DNA of 64,000 nt from Vitrella brassicaformis. Its lineage: Eukaryota; Sar; Vitrellaceae. A program made the position numbers and the translations under genes. The stretch's first letter is position 1. Each line of letters opens with the position of its first letter. Positions 45,948-57,904 of the stretch are shown here, one piece after another. The stretch is from positions 27,524-91,523 of the forward strand of contig CDMY01000382.1 in assembly GCA_001179505.1 (NCBI GenBank). The letters are read 5' to 3'. The notes below the pieces were generated by a model. It ran no database searches, was not told the DNA's origin, and saw only the letters and a list, made by a program, of their open reading frames with translations.

Positions 45948-48124
45948 ATGCTTTTGCGCAGGTCCGGCTTTGTGCGAGGCGGGCTGGCAGCGCTCCATGG
46001 CCCGCCTCTTATTCCAAGTCACAGCCTTCCGTTCGGTAAGACAATGCAGACAGGCAGTTGGCAGTTGGCAGGCAGGCAGGCAGCTGGCAGGCACACAGCC
46101 ATTTGGGTATGCACAGGTGTCGGAGCATCGTCTCCAGTGCTGTTGACAAGAGAGAGTCTCAAACAGACGGGCGTGCGGTGCTTCGCCTCGGGTAAGTGAA
46201 ATCTGCCGAAAAGCGATGTATAATGTTCTCTTGTTCTTGTGTGCGTGTTGCAGGCCCTGCTGCGGACACAAACACCGCCCAGCAGGTGAGATGACCACAT
46301 GAGAGATCCCAAAGTGCAAGCACGAGCACTTCTAGATCTGTGTGTCTGTGTGGTGCATGCATGTCACTTGTCAGGTCGGTTCGTATGCGGCCCATGTGTC
46401 TGCGGGCATCGCCAGCCGCGAGAGGACCACTCTGGCTGACAGCATCACTTCACTGAGAAGGAAGATCAAAGCACTGGATGCCAAACTCACCACAACCACT
46501 GCAGAGGTACATAGCGGAAGGGGTGCAACCATGGAACGACCAGGGAGAGCCGGGTGTGTATGTGTGTGTGTTGCATTGCAGATGGGTCAGATCCACGAGG
46601 CTTTGGGAGCCCTGCGAGACAGCGTCCAATCGCTCCACGCTCTCCGCGACAAACAGGTGGGCACGCATGAACAGAGGGGGGTGCATGTGGCCCCACACAC
46701 ACATGCACACACATATCGTGTGTCTTTCTCGCAGCCTGAGGACCATAGTGGGGCTCTTGACCAGCTGGAGACGACCGTCACTGCTCTCAAGCAGAAGGTG
46801 CAGGCCAACGATATGGACATCAAGCAGGTGAGGAGCAACATGCTGCCCGATACAAGACCATCAGTGTGTGTCTGTTGTTGCAGATGGGTCATAACCACGA
46901 GATGCAGATAGGTCAAATGCGTGAGGATCTCGACACTTTGAGAGACTGCATGTACTCTTCACTCGAAAAGCAGGTATGAGCACATCGACGCGCACATCCG
47001 CCACCACACAGACGCATCCCTTTCTCGCAGCCCGATGACCAGCGGGAGGTCCTCGAGCAGCTCAAGATGGCCGTCTCGGCTCTGCAGCTCAAGGTCCAAG
47101 AGAATGAGGCAGCCACCAAAGAGGTCAGCAAATGTCCTCGTCGCTGGCCGCTAAAGACACCGGAATACACCTCTTCTGTGTGCTTCCATGCCGGTTTGTC
47201 TGTCTGTCAGGAGCTGGCCACTGTGCAGCGGTTGAAGGGCATAGCAGCGTCGACGGAGAGGCTGCTCGACGATGCCTGGGTCTCTGGCTGTGTTGCCCTT
47301 TACAGTGCGGTTGTCTTGGGTATTGCCGGATTCTTGGGGCAGCTGAGTCAGAGCCAGAAGACCAAGGCGCCTACGCAAGGGGCCAGCAGTGGTTTCCGCC
47401 CGTCCGACGTTGCCTCGACAGCTCAGCTATTGGACCTACTCGCCCTGACAGGAAAGACAGTCAAGGAAATCAGACACCTCTACAAGTGTGTCGGTGGGGG
47501 GACTGGGCGTGAAAGGAGTGCACACTCTTTATTTACACACATCCATTCTCTCCCTGTGTGTGTATGGTATGTGTGAATCCTATCGATCGATCAGCTCGAC
47601 CGAGCACGGCTCTGAGTAATCAGAACGAATGACGTCACCTGTATGTCGCAACCACCCCGTGTGTGTGTGTGTGTGTGTGTCCAATCAGTTACTACACCTT
47701 CTTGCAGCGTGTCGAGAGCGCCAGCAACCTGCTGCTGCTCATCCGCAGCGGCCCCTTTGCATTTGCATACTTCATCGACGGCACCATCCCCTTCCCCCAT
47801 CCCGCCACACGCCTCACTGTCGGCCGCCCTCTGCGAGTCTTCTCTGTGAGCGGCCATGGCAAGAAACCTACGGAGTTCAGCGGCCAAGGGCCTGCAGAGG
47901 TGGTGCTGGTGGGAAAGAAGCTGCGTCAGGGGCACAGGATCAAGATCGACCACAAGGGCTTCCTTGCCCTCGGTGCTTTTGGAAGCCCTGACATCCGGGA
48001 GTGCTGCCAGCTCATCTACAGAGATAGCCTGCCCAAGGGGTACTGCAGTGCGATGTGCGGCGGGAAGCACTACTTCACGGCAGATGTGGTGGAGGCCTTC
48101 ACACTCGTGGAGCGGGGCAAGTGA
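45948..48124 (+). CDS. Coiled-coil protein with membrane segment and TLDc-like C-terminal domain
   Basis: Nine exons: 45948-46191, 46254-46285, 46375-46506, 46582-46656, 46735-46827, 46884-46973, 47031-47123, 47211-47485 and 47689-48124, total 1470 nt (489 aa). The N-terminus MLLRRSGFVRGGLAALHG is Arg-rich without acids, as in mitochondrial presequences. Exons 3-7 encode heptad-like coiled coil. Exon pairs 4-5 and 6-7 are paralogous (MGQIHEALGALRD with PEDHSGALDQLE; MGHNHEMQIGQMRED with PDDQREVLEQLK). Exon 8 has a hydrophobic span (CVALYSAVVLGIAGFLGQL). The last exon (NLLLLIRSGPFAFAYFIDG, then GHGKKPTEFSGQGP and GYCSAMCGG) loosely fits a TLDc fold; this is a weak call. Function is unknown. 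Confidence 0.62.
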
Positions 48125-48486
48125 AGTAGACTGACTGGATGGCATGGAATGGGGGGATATGAGTGTTGGTTCGTTTTTGTATTGTTCGGAGGGGAGGAGG
48201 CTGTGTGGTGTGGTGTGTGTGTATGTCCCCCGCCCCGCTTCCCCCCCTCATCTGTATGTATGTATTTGTTGTGTCAATGTATACATGTATTGTGTACGTA
48301 TGTCATGTATACTAGCCTGCCTGCCTGCATAGACTGCCGCACCAGACAGTGACCGATTTTCCGGGACCCATTTTCCCCTGGCTACACTCATCACATTCAA
48401 CCTTCGGTCGGACTCGGATGGACGGACATGCAGCCATCGAACACCCAGCAAGCCAAATACACACACACCGTCCATGCCCTTGCTCG
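48125..48486. other. Short spacer between convergent genes
   Basis: About 360 bp containing TGTATGTATG-type repeats at about 48253-48305; no gene supported. Confidence 0.5.
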
Positions 48487-50447
48487 TCACTCGTCATCCT
48501 CCTTGATCTTGAGCGGCATCACGCTGCACTCAGTGATGACCACAGCAGTGGTCGGCCTCTCGTTGGCACACGGCAGCTTCGCTATCCGACGCACCGTCCG
48601 CATCCCACTCACCACCCCTGGGTGCGTGGCCACCATACAAACGCACCCCAATCGTCAAATGCGTCTCTGTTCTGTCAGTGTGTGGTATTGTGTTCTGTCT
48701 CTCGAGCGTACTTCCGATAGCGACCGTCTTGCCGTCGAGGAATGACAGGTCTCTCAGCGTGATGTAGAACTGAGACCCGATGGTGTTGGAGTGGGGGCCG
48801 CGGTTGCACATGCCCTTGCATTCATTGAGACACACGCACAGAGAGAGACAGCCGTCGCGAGCGTCCTTTATTTGTATGTCTCGCTCGTGTCTCACAGGCC
48901 CACCAGGATGCCGGGCTGGCTGTGGTCGATGGCGTAGCTCTCCTCTGAATGAATGGGTCAGTGAGACAGGAGAAGCGTGATGGATCGATAGACGAGCCAG
49001 CTCATCACCCACCCCACTGACTGACCAGGCAGGTTGTCGCCCGAGGCACTCACGCTGTTGGCACCCGACCCGTCAACGATGTCTGCATCCCCCCGTGAGA
49101 CACATGCATGGCCCACACGTGCACTGCATTACACGTGTGTGTGTGTGTATGTGTGTGTGTGTGTGTGTGCATGCACCTCCCGACTGTATCCAGCCGTCTG
49201 GCAGGACTCTGTGCACAAGGCAGCCCTTGTAGCCACCTTTGACCCCCTGACCCTCAACCAACTTCAGGAAATTGTCACACATCCGAGGCAACACGTCAGT
49301 GAACAGCTGAGGAGGGGCATGGCAGGCAAGAAGAATAGCAAGACATGCATGTGTCTCTCTCTCTCTCTCTCTCTCCCTCTGTGTGTGTGTGTGTGTTGTG
49401 TGTGCCTCTGTGTGTCTGTGCCTCTGCCCACCTCAAAGACGACATTCTCTCCCGGCTCATCACCGATTTGGAAAGTAAAGGAGCAAAAGATGTGCTGCAT
49501 GCGACACATAAACACACACACACAGACACACACACACACACACACACATGACAAGCACAGACGACACGTCCCTCCTCGTTGGCATGGCATGCATGGCTGA
49601 CCTTTGTGTCCCGCATCGCGCGATCGAGCGCCTGTGTTGCCCTCTTGTGATACAGAGCATCCTGCCGAGACAGACCCGAGACACCACAAACAAAGATCGA
49701 TGCAGGCACACAGACCCGCACAAATAACGCCCTCTTAAGCTTTCCCCTGCTGACGTTTGTTCTGTCGACATAGCCGAATCGCTTCTCTGCCCAGCTGAAG
49801 AATCTGGGTGGAGAGGGGAAGTAGAGGGTGCGGAGGGGCTTTCTAGTCTCGCAATACACCAGGGGGATTTGGGGCTTCGCCGGATAGAACGCGTCGCCAT
49901 GCTTCTGCAGGCGCACACACACACATCCACACAGGGGTGGAGGGGCTGAAGGGCGCTGTGCCTGTCCTGACCTTCGTTATTCTCTTGACTTCATGCTCAA
50001 ATTGGCTCTCGAACAAACCTGACCATCATCGTTAGCTCATTCATGTGCACGACCAGGGCTCTTGAAGAGACCAAACCTGTGACGCAGCCATCGATTCGCT
50101 CAACAGTCGATGACAGGTGCTGCAGCCACACGAACAGTGTCATGGGGTGGACAGCACATGTGTGCAGTGATGTCCCACTGCTTGTGCGCCCATCTGCCCT
50201 TGTCAACACACCTCTGCTGCTGTCTTGATACGCTGGAAATCTGCGCTGCCGATCTTTCCCACCACGTGGATGGTGTACTGGGTGCGCGCCGACTCTCCTG
50301 TGCTCAACTCCTGTGGACTCAACTCCATCTTTTTGTTTCGGAAAGGGTGAGCCCCGGGGGCAGTGTGGGGGCTCAACTCACGCAGTCGGCACTGGCAGCG
50401 GTGTTTCCGCCTATCGAAAGAAGGTTTCTTGTCGACGGTTTCGTCAT
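48487..50447 (-). CDS. PPIL6: PPIL6-type cyclophilin-like protein
   Basis: Cyclophilin-fold protein with the PPIL6 N-terminal extension. About eleven exons run from ATG 50447 to TGA 48487. An alternative start is the ATG at 50328. The N-terminal block YTIHVVGKIGSADFQRIKTA matches the PPIL6 VVG-x-F-x(3)-F-x-AKSAAENL segment. DALYHKRATQALDRAMRDTK precedes the cyclophilin domain, as in human PPIL6. Within the domain: RMCDNFLKLVEG, GGYKGCLVHRVLPDGWIQSG (Arg55 and Gln63 equivalents kept, Phe60 absent as in PPIL6), the SQPGILGMCNRGPHSNTIGS block, and QFYITLRDLSFLDGKTVAIG. Missing Phe60 makes strong prolyl isomerase activity doubtful. PPIL6 occurs mostly in organisms with motile cilia (from general knowledge, not shown here). 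Confidence 0.82.
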
Positions 50448-50533
50448 TGAAAAGCAACGTACCTCCGGTGCAAGTTAGTTGAACCGCTCACACCGCTGCA
50501 ACCTTGCAGTGCCACCGTCAACGTAACGTCATC
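50448..50533. promoter_or_regulatory. Short divergent promoter (PPIL6 / unrecognised gene)
   Basis: 86 bp between ATGs. It contains CAACGTAACGTCATC at about 50519-50533 and no GCGAGCTT motif. Confidence 0.35.
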
Positions 50534-51556
50534 ATGCCCTATGTTGCCTTCCAAGGCGCCCCATCCCCCAGCCAGAGGTGAGCCACAACTGAGCAATGCA
50601 TGAGCCCGCGAGGAGAATTCTCCTTAGTCCTTTCCTGTGTTGTGTCTCTTCTGCCCTTTTCCCAATGTGTCGATCTGTTGTGCGCAGGAGAGGGTCCCCT
50701 GATCAACACACGGCGACGGAGGCGGACCAGCTGGCCGCGGACACATGGTTGTGCGTTGCAAGCGGAGAAGACATTCTGGATGTCGTCCGGCCGGCTGTCG
50801 ACGTCGCCAATGAGGTCGACACATGCAATCGATTGCCAGTGCAACATTGCAACAGTTTGTCTCTCGCTGGTTGCAGGAGTATTTGAGGCAGAAGCGTCGG
50901 TGGCAGAGCTTGATGGGGCTCATTGGTCAGCTGGTCGCTGAGATACAGCGTCGTCACGCATTGGCGAGAGACGCTGCAATGCGTGCTCGTGCGCCGAGGA
51001 CGCAGTGGGGTCCACGCCCCGGGCCCGCTCTCAAGCCTGACGTCAAGATGCCGCCACCATATGGATACAAGCGGGAGAAGATATCGCAGGAGAAGGGATG
51101 GTTCGGCGGGCTTTGCTCATGCACCAATCCGATGCATTTGGAAGGTGAAGATGTCGAGTTCTGGGTGCCACAGGACCCCCTGCCGCAGGTGGGGTGGGCT
51201 CACACGCCAAGTGCCTTCATGCCATCGATGGATGTGTGCAGGCTCATTTGTGTGACTTGTCTTGGCCTGCCTGTTGTGTCTCTGTTCAGTGGGATCGCCT
51301 GTCGGCTGCCATCCGCTATGCACACGGGGAGGACAGGGCCCGCTACTGGGAGCCCGAGCGCACCGGCATCTACTCAACGTGCGTCTACCCTGCCCCGCCC
51401 CAACACTGCCGTGGTTCAAGCATCGATGCGGTGATTGAGGAACGGGGACCGATGGGCTTCATGGAGTCGGTGTACGTCAGCAACGCTGTGGCAGCGTATC
51501 TCGCTCACATCCAGGGGCCGGACACCGAGGAGGGTGCAAGTGAGGGCGGCGAGTGA
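50534..51556 (+). CDS. Unrecognised conserved-looking protein, 249 aa
   Basis: Four exons: 50534-50577, 50688-50814, 50877-51188 and 51290-51556, total 750 nt. It starts MPYVAFQGAPSPSQRRGSPD. The middle is basic and helical (YLRQKRRWQSLMGLIGQLVA, then EIQRRHALARDAAM). It is followed by a compact segment rich in Trp, Cys and Pro (GWFGGLCSCTNPMHLEGEDV, VPQDPLPQWDRLSAAIRYA, ARYWEPERTGIY). There is no signal peptide or membrane helix. The non-repetitive, charged composition and clean GT-AG introns support a real gene. I do not recognise a family. Confidence 0.65.
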
Positions 51557-52094
51557 GGGGAACGAGACGACTGGTGGAGAGGAGATGGTGTGAGGATGGA
51601 GCTAACGGATCAGGCAAGAGACTGGGGAAGGGCGACGAGCTGATTCATTCATAGGCTGTCTGGGGTAAAATGAGTGGGTTGTGAGTGTGCCTTGGTTGAT
51701 CCGCTTTTGTGATGCTGTGCGTGTAAGCCGTCTTTCTCGTCTCTTGTCCTCAAGCAGCTGCTGGCTCTCCACTTTGTGCGTGACATTCATTCCCGGACAT
51801 ACTTACATGTGTCCGGTCTCTCTAATCGTGCGTTGAACGACCTAATTAAACCTGTTGCAACAACGCAATGATGTGCGGCTTTGTGATGGACCGGCCACCC
51901 GCCCCACAGCTCGGTCCTGGGCATGGACATCGCTCTTATTACTGATGATAGATCGTCTATATCAGTTGACGGATGTCTCAACACACTCATAGAGACACAG
52001 AGACATGTATATTACAGGGGCGTAGAAAGGGAAAACACACAGACCGGCATGATATAAAATGTAGACAGCCATCGAAGCCGCCTCCGCTTCCATC
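51557..52094. other. Spacer between convergent genes
   Basis: About 540 bp; lower GC than its surroundings in places, with ATAGATCGTCTATATCAGTT at about 51949-51968. No ORF or RNA gene recognised. Confidence 0.45.
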
Positions 52095-53963
52095 TCAGAA
52101 GCTATTGTGGCGCGCAGCTTTGTTGGCTGCTATGGCGATGGCCTGATCGGTCTCGTCGGCAGCCGGAGATATGCCCTCACAGATGAGCTGCTTGGTGTCG
52201 GGGGGAAGGCGCCAGACCTCAAATTGACGGAGGCCGACGAGCCACACGTGCCTTCTGTCTTGTTGGTGAGGGATGCGAGAGAGGCGGTTGCCATAGCCGC
52301 TGATCGGGTGAGGGGCGCTTCGAGTAGCTGCTTGGTCTTGGTATCATCGAGCTCCCCAGCTGCTGCGGCCGCTGGATCGATCTCTTCATTCTCCACCCGC
52401 TTGGCAAGCACTACGGCTGCAGTTGGACAAGATGGCCGTCTGCAGACACAGACAGGGCAAACAGGCAGATGAACGGATAGAGACATCAATACGTGTCTCA
52501 GGGTGAGATCTAGAACATGGTGTTGCCTACACGATGTCATCAATCAGCCGATCTATCAGAATCGCCTGCAACACGCAAAGAACACCTGGTGCTTTTGGTG
52601 TCGCTTCCGCGGGAAACATAATACCTTTCGGCTGCTCTCTCTCTGTGGTTTTATCCACACTGGGACCCCCCTCGCCCTGCACCTCTGCTCGAGGTCCGGC
52701 TGAGGCAGCGGTGAGCCTCCTCCACCCCTCTCAGTCAGGCCCGCCATCTGCTGCATGAGCTGTGTTGGGGGCAGACGGGTGTAGACGGCCTCTGCTGCTG
52801 CTGCTGGGTGGTGGCTTGGGGAGGGGAGGGAGGGCCCGGAGGGGGGAATGGGCGAGGCGTCAGAGGCGGATGCAGGTGCGATGGCGGCAAGAGGGGTCGA
52901 GTCATCATGTGAGGGTCCAGGATGGGACGGCATGACGGGGAATGTGCCCACAAACTGACACACATCGACAGAAAGAGCACATGAGAGGTGATTCCACTGT
53001 CTGAAACGAAAGAATTCTGCCTGCTGTGTTCCGTTGCGCACCTCCCGGTCTTCATCTTGCTCGTCGGTCCTGATTGCTGGCGCAGGTGCTGGCACTGGGT
53101 GCTGAATTCCATTGCGGCTGCGGTGCATCATGTGCTGGGCGGCGTCTGCTTTATTCGGGCCCGCATTGTCGTCACTTTCGTGGCATTGAAAGCGCCTGGA
53201 CGGCTCCTCAGCGTGGTTCTTCATCTTGTTGCCACTTTGCTTTGTATAGCCGAAACCAACCAGCACATACGGTAAAGGTGCGCCCCGGGGACAGCTCAAT
53301 GGTGTGGGGGAGGCCCGCAGGGAGGTGTGGGATGGTGGCCGGTGTGTGTGCAGGCGGCGCTGGCGAGTCTTGGCAGCTGGGGAGGGAGTGTGAGTGCCGT
53401 GGCGACTCCTCTCCTGCCGATGTCGCCTCCTGGCTGGGTGACCCAACCACTCGGTGGAAAGGCGACTGGAGGAAGGAAATGACCACATACACACACACGC
53501 TCACACAGAGGGATTCACTCGTCATCTCCCTCCCTCCCTCCCTCCGTTTGTGTGTGTGCGGTGCGTGCGCCTGGCTGGCTGGCTGGCTGGCTGAAGGTTC
53601 GGGCGTACCTCCGTGGGAGTGTCCTTGCAGGCGGGCATGAGGGACTCCTTCTCCACAAAAGCGACGGTGCTGCCCTCCATACTCCCCACCCCGCCCGTCC
53701 TCGTCAGCACCCTCCTGTGTGCTGCCGCTCACCCCCCTCCGGCTGGCTTACTGCACAGCACTGGCTGGCCGTCATACTCGTCCACTGCAGATAAGGCAAT
53801 GGTCTTGCCCTCCCTCTCCTCCTCAGCACTGAGGGCCTCCTTCTCCCTCTCCCCCTCCCGAGAACGATAAGAGCCCCAGCCAAAGAACTTGAGCCCCAGC
53901 CAAAGAACTTCCCACGACTCGGAGAGAGAGAAACCCGAAGAAATCCCAACGAGACTCAGACAT
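52095..53963 (-). CDS. Unrecognised, largely disordered protein; gene model uncertain
   Basis: Several exons look coding on the minus strand: about 53754-53870 (EKEALSAEEEREGKTIALSA then EYDGQPVLCSKPAGG), about 53610-53699 (GSMEGSTVAFVEKESLMPAC), about 53273-53470 (SPFHRVVGSPSQEATSAGEE to LPHTIELSPGRTFT), about 53042-53240 (NHAEEPSRRFQCHESDDNAG), and about 52690-52955 (FVGTFPVMPSHPGPSHDDST to LMQQMAGLTERGGGGS). The 3' end may be the frame ending in DQAIAIAANKAARHNSF at 52095 or another frame stopping at 52130. The start is unclear: ATG 53963 is in a different frame from the first good exon, and a 20-bp tandem duplication lies between them. Proposed introns include two of only 31-33 bp. No known domain was recognised. 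Confidence 0.4.
53871..53910. repeat. Perfect 20-bp x2 tandem repeat
   Basis: The unit GAGCCCCAGCCAAAGAACTT occurs at 53871-53890 and 53891-53910. Being 20 bp, one unit gained or lost shifts the reading frame at the 5' end of the minus-strand gene. Confidence 0.9.
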
Positions 53964-54283
53964 AGTCCCCTGCTGGCTCTTGCCGGTGGCGCTCGCGCCG
54001 ACCTCCCGCCGCTGTGCCGTTGTCGAGCGCTCGTGTGGCCATGCGTGTCGTGTGGATGGCGGGATGGGTACTAGTCCGGCCAGGGCTGCTCCTTTTCAGT
54101 GCGCTCCGGGCAGGAAATGTGCTGCATCAGTGCCGCAGATGGCGCGGCCACGTGCAGCGGCTGGGTGGCAGCTTGCCTATAAGGTGGTTGTTTGACGTTC
54201 ATATCCCGTCTCCTGACGAGAATTCTCGACGAGAATTCTCACCCCAAAAGGTCAACACCTGAACCACCACGCACGAGCACACA
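53964..54283. promoter_or_regulatory. Divergent spacer upstream of the coiled-coil gene
   Basis: 320 bp. It contains a direct repeat GACGAGAATTCTC at about 54215-54239 (ACGAGAATTCTCGACGAGAA, with the EcoRI-like palindrome GAGAATTCTC twice). No GCGAGCTT motif seen. Confidence 0.35.
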
Positions 54284-57200
54284 ATGCCGTTGGTGCCGAG
54301 GAAGGAAGGAAGTGAAGTGAAGTGAATGAAGTGCCAGTGGATCGCCCGCCGGCTCGCAGGTCGTGGACACGGACAATCTTACCCTTAACCACGACCATTG
54401 TTTGCTTCTGGTGATGGAGAAGAGACCTAAGTTAGTAGTTATCGAAGGCCGCAAGGTTGTTCGGGTGTCGCTGCATCGCACCGTCACCGAATGCAGTCCT
54501 CCGAGGCAGAGGGGGCACGCTCTGCAATGCAGGCCTCGCTGTGTGCTATGCTGCTGCATGTTCTCGGGGGACGCTCGGGCTGCCGCGAGGAAGGACAGCG
54601 CAGCCAAGAAAACCCCACGGCTGCCAGGTGCGCACAGGAAGGAACAAAGACCACTGTGATTCGCCCCTTCCACGTTCGTTCGGTGTGCTGCAGATTCGCC
54701 TGTGTGGGACCTGAAGGCTGGTATTGGCGAGAGCATTGTAGTAGAGACCACCGAAGTGCCCTGGCGAATTTCTCACATGCTATTCGCTGTCGTCGTGCCC
54801 CAATCAGCCGCTGCCACCGGTGAGAAGCAGCCACTGACCGATTGCCTACTCAGTCCGACTGACATGTACCCTCTTCTGTCACATACATTAGCGGCTTCCC
54901 AATCAGACCTGCCCATCATTCTGCGCGTGTCTGAGGAGCCGCCCGCTCCCACTACAGCAGCAGCAGCAACAGCCAAGGACACCAAGAGGCAGCAGCAGGA
55001 CGGCCAGCGGAGGAACCGGCGCGTGGTGTACGAGAACACCGTGCCCTTCTCGCCGGCTAATTTTGGTCATGTGGGCGGGAGCGTGCTGGTGGTGGGGTGC
55101 CTTGCTCGGGAGGGGAGCCGGCAGTGGTCGTTCAGACCGCTCAAGATCAGCCTCACACACACGGGGGATGCAGAGCTGCCTGAGGCGCTGCAGGTGGGCA
55201 CCACGAGCACTCTCCCTGACTACACGATGGATGTATGGCTTTGCCTATGTATGCTATGCATTAATGTGTTTCAGTCGATTTTGAGGAAGCTCAAGTCTGG
55301 GGAGCTTCCCCTGTCGGCGTATGTTGGCTCGCCATCGCCGCGCAAGCACCTCGTGCCTGCGTCAGATCTTCGCGAGCGGATCGCCATTGCAGCGGCAGAC
55401 GAGCGGACGAGTGTGCGGGACTCGTTTCGACTCGCTCTCAAAGTCGACCCGGTGAGGCACACCTTCACAAATACACTCGTGGATTGCGAGCGCATGTGTG
55501 TGCGGTGTGGTGTGTCGTCAGGCGCATCTGACTCATAATACGCTGGAACGGGAGAATGAGGTACGCAGAAAGACCGCGTCAATCCATTGCACGTGTCATT
55601 GTCAATCGTGCCACTTGTGTGAGTTCAGTCCCTCCGCAAACACTTGAAGAGCTCTGAGAAGGTTCCAGACACACATGAAGAAACACCCAGCAAGCCTCAG
55701 GTCTAGTCTGCCGTCATCCTTGCCATTTCAGAGCCGTATTGCGTTGCATGACGAACTCCGCAAGACAATCGGGGACCTGGAGGTGACTCATGGATGACAC
55801 CGCCACGCACATGTGCTTCCATTTTGTCTTGTTTTGCGCTCCTTCTGCTTGGTCACAGCTGGCGCAGCAGGTGATGGAAGATCTGGAGAGCAAGATCCAG
55901 ACCATCGACCGCCGCCCACACCAGTCACAGGCCCCACCACCAACCCGCAAGTCGCCTACACCTCCACGCAGAACGCCGGCACGGCCAGGGGTGAGCTTAC
56001 CACCGCTTGCATTGCTCTTGACCGAATGCACTGCACTTTGGTGTGTGTGAAGGAGATTGCTGACCGTGAGCATCTGCACTCGTTGAGAGAGCAGATACGG
56101 GAGCTGGAGGGCAAGATGCGGCAGTACCACACGCGGCGGGAGAGAAGGACGGATAAGCGTGTCGAGGATGATGATGATGAGGTTGACGTTCCTCAGGGAG
56201 GCAGGAGATCGCCGCCGCAGCAGAGGGCAATACCGCGATCAGGTGAGCCGAAGATGAGGTGCTTCAATGGCCGTTGTCCACCGCCACCTGCAGCCCTTTG
56301 TGTCTCGTCTTCTTGCAGTTCCTCCCCGTCCTGTCCCCTCCCACCGTCCGCCAGCTTCTATGGGCCACCAGACACAGACAGCACACCACTTCTCCCTCAC
56401 CGCCCGTCTCAGGCCGTCCCCTCCGCTCTCGCCACCCTCCCACACACACCAGCAGCAGGAAACGATGCTCGCCGAGCTTAGGCGGGACTACGCCAGGCTG
56501 GCAGAGGAGAACTGTCGGCTGAAAGGGTGCCTGCAGAGGGCGTCGCAATCGACGCATAGGGGGCGGTCTGACGGCGTGCCCACGCCGATAGCCAACATGG
56601 ATGTGGGAGGAGCGGGGCGGCCGGCGGTATTCGATGAGATGGATACGGTGTTGGTGGTGCCTGCCAGGGTGGCGTCTCAGGAGAGGCGGGAGAGGGCGGC
56701 GGATGACGATCCCTCCGGTCCTGTATTTGCCTTCAAAAGGGACTATACGAGACTCGTCCAGAGGCATGAAGGGTACGTACCGTGGGTGTGCCACAATAGA
56801 ATACGACGAGGCGGGCAGAACTGATTGCATTGCTTGCACCCCTGTGTGTGTTGTTGCCTCTCCTTTCTTTCCTCTTTCAGTGTCCGTCAGAGCCCGCCGG
56901 CACGCCCCATCCACCCTGCAGCCAAGTGTCCCTTCATCCCCCTCACAGGCCGGTCGTCCGCTGGCCTGCCATCAGCACGTCGGCCCCCCTCTGCCCCTCC
57001 CGCAGCCACTACAGTGGCAGCCCCCATCTCGCAGCGGTTCGCGCGTCTCTCACCGCCACAGCAGGAGCGAGTCGTCAGCCCCATCTCATCCGTCGAGGCG
57101 ACTCGGCCCGTCACAGTGCAGCCGAAGATGTCGTTTGCCGCGTCAGCGACCGATGTGCCGATGATGCGGCCCGTCGCCCCCTGCTACCCTGCCATGGTAA

Positions 57201-57904
57201 CAGTCCAACCGTCATCTCCGCAGGACCCGAAGAGGGCTCCTTACACCCACCATGGGGCGATGGTGCGGCCCCCCTACCCCCAAAGGCCACCATCGCCCCC
57301 ATCCCCTCCGCCACCACCCAGCGACAAGCGAGCAGTTCCTGTGGAGACAGTCGCCCGCTGGCCAACGGAGTCTCGAGTGCTGCGTGACCCAACCTATCGA
57401 GCCTGGGAGGGTCCTCAGCCGAGCATCCCGCAGGAGATTCCACTGCCGGCATCCGTGCCACGGCCTCCCACGCCCCCCACTCGGCCGCAGATGTTTCCCG
57501 TCAGTGTGCCAATGGCCTATCCAGCTGTCGCCATGCGGCCGCCGCCATCTGGACCTTCGCTGCGTGTGCCAACTGCGGCATCAGCAGCATGGACGAGAGC
57601 ACCGACCGAGATCAGTGGGGAGAATGGGAGGCTGGTCCGGTCGGTTTCGCATCCACACCACCCCTTGCAGCACGACACACATATCAGCATGGCCCCAACG
57701 AGACCCTTGGCCTTGCCGTCTGGCCCTCAGCTGGTGCTGCCCGGCCCACCTCCTCCCCCTGTTCAATCGGTGCCTCTCACTAACCAGGCGTCTGTCGTAC
57801 CTGGCGAAGTGTTCCAAGGGGGTGATGGTGCTGTGGTGGTGCGTTATGAGTACAGGGAGAGAGTGTCGCCGCCACGAGGCATCCTGCCCGCTTATCGAAG
57901 ATGA
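54284..57904 (+). CDS. Coiled-coil and proline-rich protein of unknown function
   Basis: A multi-exon gene ending at TGA 57904. A likely start is ATG 54284 (MPLVPRKEGSE) joined through a 43-bp intron to VVDTDNLTLNHDHCLLLVME. A globular N-terminal part (VWDLKAGIGESIVVETTEVP, ILRVSEEPPAP, FGHVGGSVLVVGCLAREGSR, WSFRPLKISLTHTGDAELPE) precedes helical segments with heptad character: LTHNTLERENE, SLRKHLKSSEKV, SRIALHDELRKTIGDLE, LAQQVMEDLESKIQTIDRR, EIADREHLHSLREQIRELEG and ETMLAELRRDYARLAEENCR. The last exon (from about 56881) encodes about 340 Pro/Ser/Arg-rich residues. The pattern of short exons each coding one heptad block recalls cytoskeletal or basal-body proteins, but no family is recognised. 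Exons before 54702 are the least certain. Confidence 0.6.
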
